Assembly (NCBI GenBank): GCA_964653025.1 | Contig: CAZZBZ010000100.1 | Coordinates: forward strand, 1-7,159 | Direction of reading: 5' to 3' | DNA: 7,159 bases | DNA from: JABWAM01 sp964653025 | GTDB lineage: Bacteria > Verrucomicrobiota > Verrucomicrobiia > JABWAM01 | Part shown: positions 5,257 through 7,159 of the stretch, piece by piece | Layout of the letters: the number at the start of each line of letters is the position of its first letter | Numbering within the stretch: the first letter of the stretch is position 1 | The notes under the pieces: generated by a model | Told to the model about the DNA's origin: nothing | The model's database searches: none | What the model saw: the letters and a program-made list of their open reading frames with translations, nothing else | Made by a program: the position numbers and the translations under genes

Positions 5257-6231
5257 TTACCGGGGGCGAGCAAGGAGAATGGACCTGAGGAAAGCCGAGG
5301 TCTTCACCGCGCTGCCCTCACTCACGATCTTGTCCATGGCCTTGCGGTGCCGGTTGACGATCTTCTGGAAGCCCTCCAGCCAGCGGAGGCTTTCCTCGAC
5401 GGCATCCCGCCCGTCTTCCCGGTAGGGATACTGGTCCATGGAGTACCAACCCGAGTAGTTCATCCGGTCAAGCCAGTAGAGCATCTCGATCTGCTCGATG
5501 GTGTGGACCGAGCCGAGGATCATGTCATCGTCCCAGGCGCGGAAGTTGTCGTTGAAATGCATGTGGAAGAGGCGGTCCCCGCAGAGCACGACCGATTCGC
5601 CCAGGTTCTCGTAGGCCATCAGCGCATGGCCGCTGTCGATGCAGATCCCGATGTTCTCCAGCCCCACATCCCGTATCATGAGCAGCGTGTCGGAGACGCG
5701 CGCGAGGTAGGAATGGGTGCGGGGCTCCTTGAGCTTGTACTCGAGGGCGAACCTCAGGGTTGGGAATTCACCGGCGATGGTCGCCAGCGATTCGGCGATC
5801 CAGGCGCGAGCCGCGAGGTAATCCGACTGGAAGGGGTAGTCGTATCCGTCCTGCCCCGGCCAGACGTTGATGAGGCCGCAGCCGAGGGAGAGGGCGATTT
5901 CGCAGTTCGCGCGGAGTTCTTCAAGGCAGGCCAGGCGGACCTTCGTTTCCCGTGAGGCGAGGGCTCCGCGGCCCCAGATCGGACGGGAGAAGATGTCCGG
6001 AAGGATGGAGGCGCATAACAGGCCATGGTCTTCCAGGAGGCGGCCGATTTTGCGGTGGTTCTTGCGGGTGACGTCCCAGTTCCCGACCAGTTCGAGGCCC
6101 GAAAGTCCCCGGATCGAAGCCGCCTCCGCGATCATCTCATGGGTTTTCTTCGCGGTCTTGTAGCCGCAGCCCATGAACCGGTCGCGGGTGTTGCCCAGGT
6201 TTCCAAGGATGACACAATATTTCTTCTTCAT
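5257..6231 (-). CDS. TIM-barrel sugar isomerase/epimerase, xylose-isomerase-like
   Basis: This 324-residue protein belongs to the AP endonuclease 2 / xylose-isomerase-like TIM-barrel group. The metal site is readable: E164 in FALEYKLKEPRTHSYL (161-176), D199 and H202 in CIDSGHA (197-203), H225 in FHMHFNDN (222-229) and D266 in SMDQYPYR (264-271). K166 and an acidic DDD (234-236) fit a second metal and catalytic lysine as in Pseudomonas-type L-rhamnose isomerase and xylose isomerase. Aldose-ketose isomerisation is therefore more likely than 3-epimerisation. I chose the ATG at 6231 because MKKKYCVILG leads straight into the first strand; an in-frame GTG at 6279 would overlap the upstream gene by 20 bases. 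There is no good Shine-Dalgarno, so expression probably depends on read-through from the amidohydrolase 28 bases upstream. Its stop is six bases from the convergent oxidoreductase stop. Confidence 0.85.
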   Translation of the reverse strand: MKKKYCVILGNLGNTRDRFMGCGYKTAKKTHEMIAEAASIRGLSGLELVGNWDVTRKNHRKIGRLLEDHGLLCASILPDIFSRPIWGRGALASRETKVRLACLEELRANCEIALSLGCGLINVWPGQDGYDYPFQSDYLAARAWIAESLATIAGEFPTLRFALEYKLKEPRTHSYLARVSDTLLMIRDVGLENIGICIDSGHALMAYENLGESVVLCGDRLFHMHFNDNFRAWDDDMILGSVHTIEQIEMLYWLDRMNYSGWYSMDQYPYREDGRDAVEESLRWLEGFQKIVNRHRKAMDKIVSEGSAVKTSAFLRSILLARPR

Positions 6232-6259
6232 GGTGGGTTCAGGCTTGGAGCGGCGAGGT

Positions 6260-7159
6260 TTATGGGATCGCGGAAGCACGGCGGGGGCCCGGGGGGCCGA
6301 CCAGTTTTTCGGCGTTGAGGCGGCAGATTTTTTCTAGGGGTTCGCGCGGCAGGTCGAGATTGAGGAGAAAACGAAAGAGGTCCTGCCCGTAGGTGTCGCG
6401 GCCGAAGAGGAGTCGGTCCTGCCAGGCCAGCAGAAAGCGGCGAGCATGTGCGGGATCGCGCTTCAGGGCGCCCAACCCGGATCCGGCAGAGAGGTCCGCG
6501 TAAAGGTTCGGGTGGCGGTCGAGGAGTTGGGGGACGCGCCCGCGCTCCACGACGGGGCCGGTCGGGTAGGCGGCGGGGTCCCGGTCGGCGTCGGCGCTGA
6601 TGCCCCGCCAGAAGCCGGGGGCATGCCCGATGAAGGTGGTGTCGGGGCATGCGGCCAGCGCGCGCTCCAGGTTGTCCAGCGTCCCCGCGGTCCAGTATGA
6701 CTGGTAGATAAGTTTCCCCTCCGGGCCCGGGAGCCAGGGGTCGTTCATGTCGAGCACGACCGGCATGCCGAGCTCGCCTGCGACGCGGAACATCTCGATG
6801 GCGCGGGGATCGTCGAGCACCATGCGGTGGGCCCACTCACCACAGACGCGCACGCCATGGATCTCATGCGCCGCGCGGAGCAGGTCCGGTGCGCGGGGCA
6901 GGGCGGGGTGGGGGCAATAGCCGAGCACGAAGCGGTCGGGGTGATGGTCCCGGGCGATGAGCATTTCCCGCAGGGTCATACCCCGCGGCTCACCGTTGCT
7001 GTGGAGATTGATCGGGCTGGTGGAGCGTGCGTAGTTGGCGTGGGTCTCGCCCGGCGCCATGTCCCAGGAGAGAAGCCATGCGTAGGCGATGCCGTGCTCG
7101 TCCATGTCGCGGATGAGCCCGTCATCATCCCGTCCGCTCCAGAACACGTGCTGGTGGGT
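6260..7159 (-). CDS. amidohydrolase family 2 (metal-dependent TIM-barrel hydrolase), 5' end outside the window
   Basis: The reading frame stays open to the window edge, so the 299 residues seen are a C-terminal part that probably misses only a few N-terminal residues. The first codons read THQHVFW, with the HxH metal motif of strand 1 at positions 2-4 of the fragment. FIGHAPGFW (fragment 176-184, H179), LYADLSAGSG (219-228) and LLFGRDTYG (250-258, D255) match later metal and catalytic positions, and a NAEKLVG tail (282-288) is typical. The family includes decarboxylases, lactonases and amide hydrolases acting on small cyclic compounds. A GTG at 7145-7147 is possible as a start but would cut off HxH, so it is rejected. 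It is upstream of and co-directional with the isomerase, probably in one transcript. A lactonase-like role in sugar-acid metabolism is only a guess. Confidence 0.85.
   Translation of the reverse strand, partial: THQHVFWSGRDDDGLIRDMDEHGIAYAWLLSWDMAPGETHANYARSTSPINLHSNGEPRGMTLREMLIARDHHPDRFVLGYCPHPALPRAPDLLRAAHEIHGVRVCGEWAHRMVLDDPRAIEMFRVAGELGMPVVLDMNDPWLPGPEGKLIYQSYWTAGTLDNLERALAACPDTTFIGHAPGFWRGISADADRDPAAYPTGPVVERGRVPQLLDRHPNLYADLSAGSGLGALKRDPAHARRFLLAWQDRLLFGRDTYGQDLFRFLLNLDLPREPLEKICRLNAEKLVGPPGPRRASAIP

Noticed and set aside
5282..5302. GACCT / AGGTC inverted repeat as a terminator for the convergent genes
   Set aside because: Only five pairs around an 11-base loop, inside the isomerase coding end, with no U-run.
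6232..6279. 16-residue N-terminal extension of the isomerase from GTG at 6279
   Set aside because: It is proline- and arginine-rich and overlaps the upstream gene; the first TIM-barrel strand starts right after the ATG at 6231.

Overview
The window is GC-rich bacterial chromosomal DNA. Its left end is the 3' part of a tRNA-Val gene with an encoded CCA, and the rest carries six tightly packed protein genes for handling small sugar-like or cyclitol-like molecules. The gene mix is a ROK-type regulator, a DegT-type aminotransferase, a ceramidase-fold hydrolase, a Gfo/Idh/MocA oxidoreductase, a TIM-barrel sugar isomerase and an amidohydrolase. It resembles the carbohydrate loci of Planctomycetota, Verrucomicrobiota, Hydrogenedentota and similar environmental lineages. 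That placement is an impression from gene content only. Shine-Dalgarno motifs are present at two genes, so ordinary SD-led translation is used.

Layout. Positions 1-45 are the tRNA-Val(GAC) 3' portion, followed by a hairpin (52-81) that may end its transcript. A ROK regulator lies on the minus strand (200-1414). An AT-rich divergent intergenic region (1415-1565) separates it from a plus-strand three-gene operon: DegT/DnrJ/EryC1/StrS aminotransferase (1566-2828), neutral-ceramidase-like protein (2825-4210) and Gfo/Idh/MocA oxidoreductase (4207-5250). Both junctions in the operon are 4-base ATGA overlaps. Converging on it with only six bases between stops is a minus-strand pair: a sugar isomerase/epimerase of the xylose-isomerase-like fold (5257-6231) and, upstream of it, an amidohydrolase (6260-7159) whose 5' end lies beyond the window.

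How it may work together (inference). The ROK protein has lost kinase residues and probably senses a sugar or sugar phosphate, controlling itself and the divergent operon. The oxidoreductase could make a keto-sugar or keto-cyclitol and the aminotransferase could aminate it, or the pair could run in the catabolic direction. This pairing is known from scyllo-inosamine and kanosamine pathways. The ceramidase-fold protein is short, has no signal peptide and lacks the serine nucleophile motif, so it is unlikely to be a true ceramidase.

The most unusual signals are a perfect TTGAT-N4-ATCAA palindrome (Crp/Fnr-type consensus) among other repeats in the divergent promoter, the altered ceramidase-like active site in a sugar operon, and an isomerase whose visible metal-site residues resemble L-rhamnose isomerase rather than the epimerases. 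I found no CRISPR array, insertion sequence, integrase or defence system.
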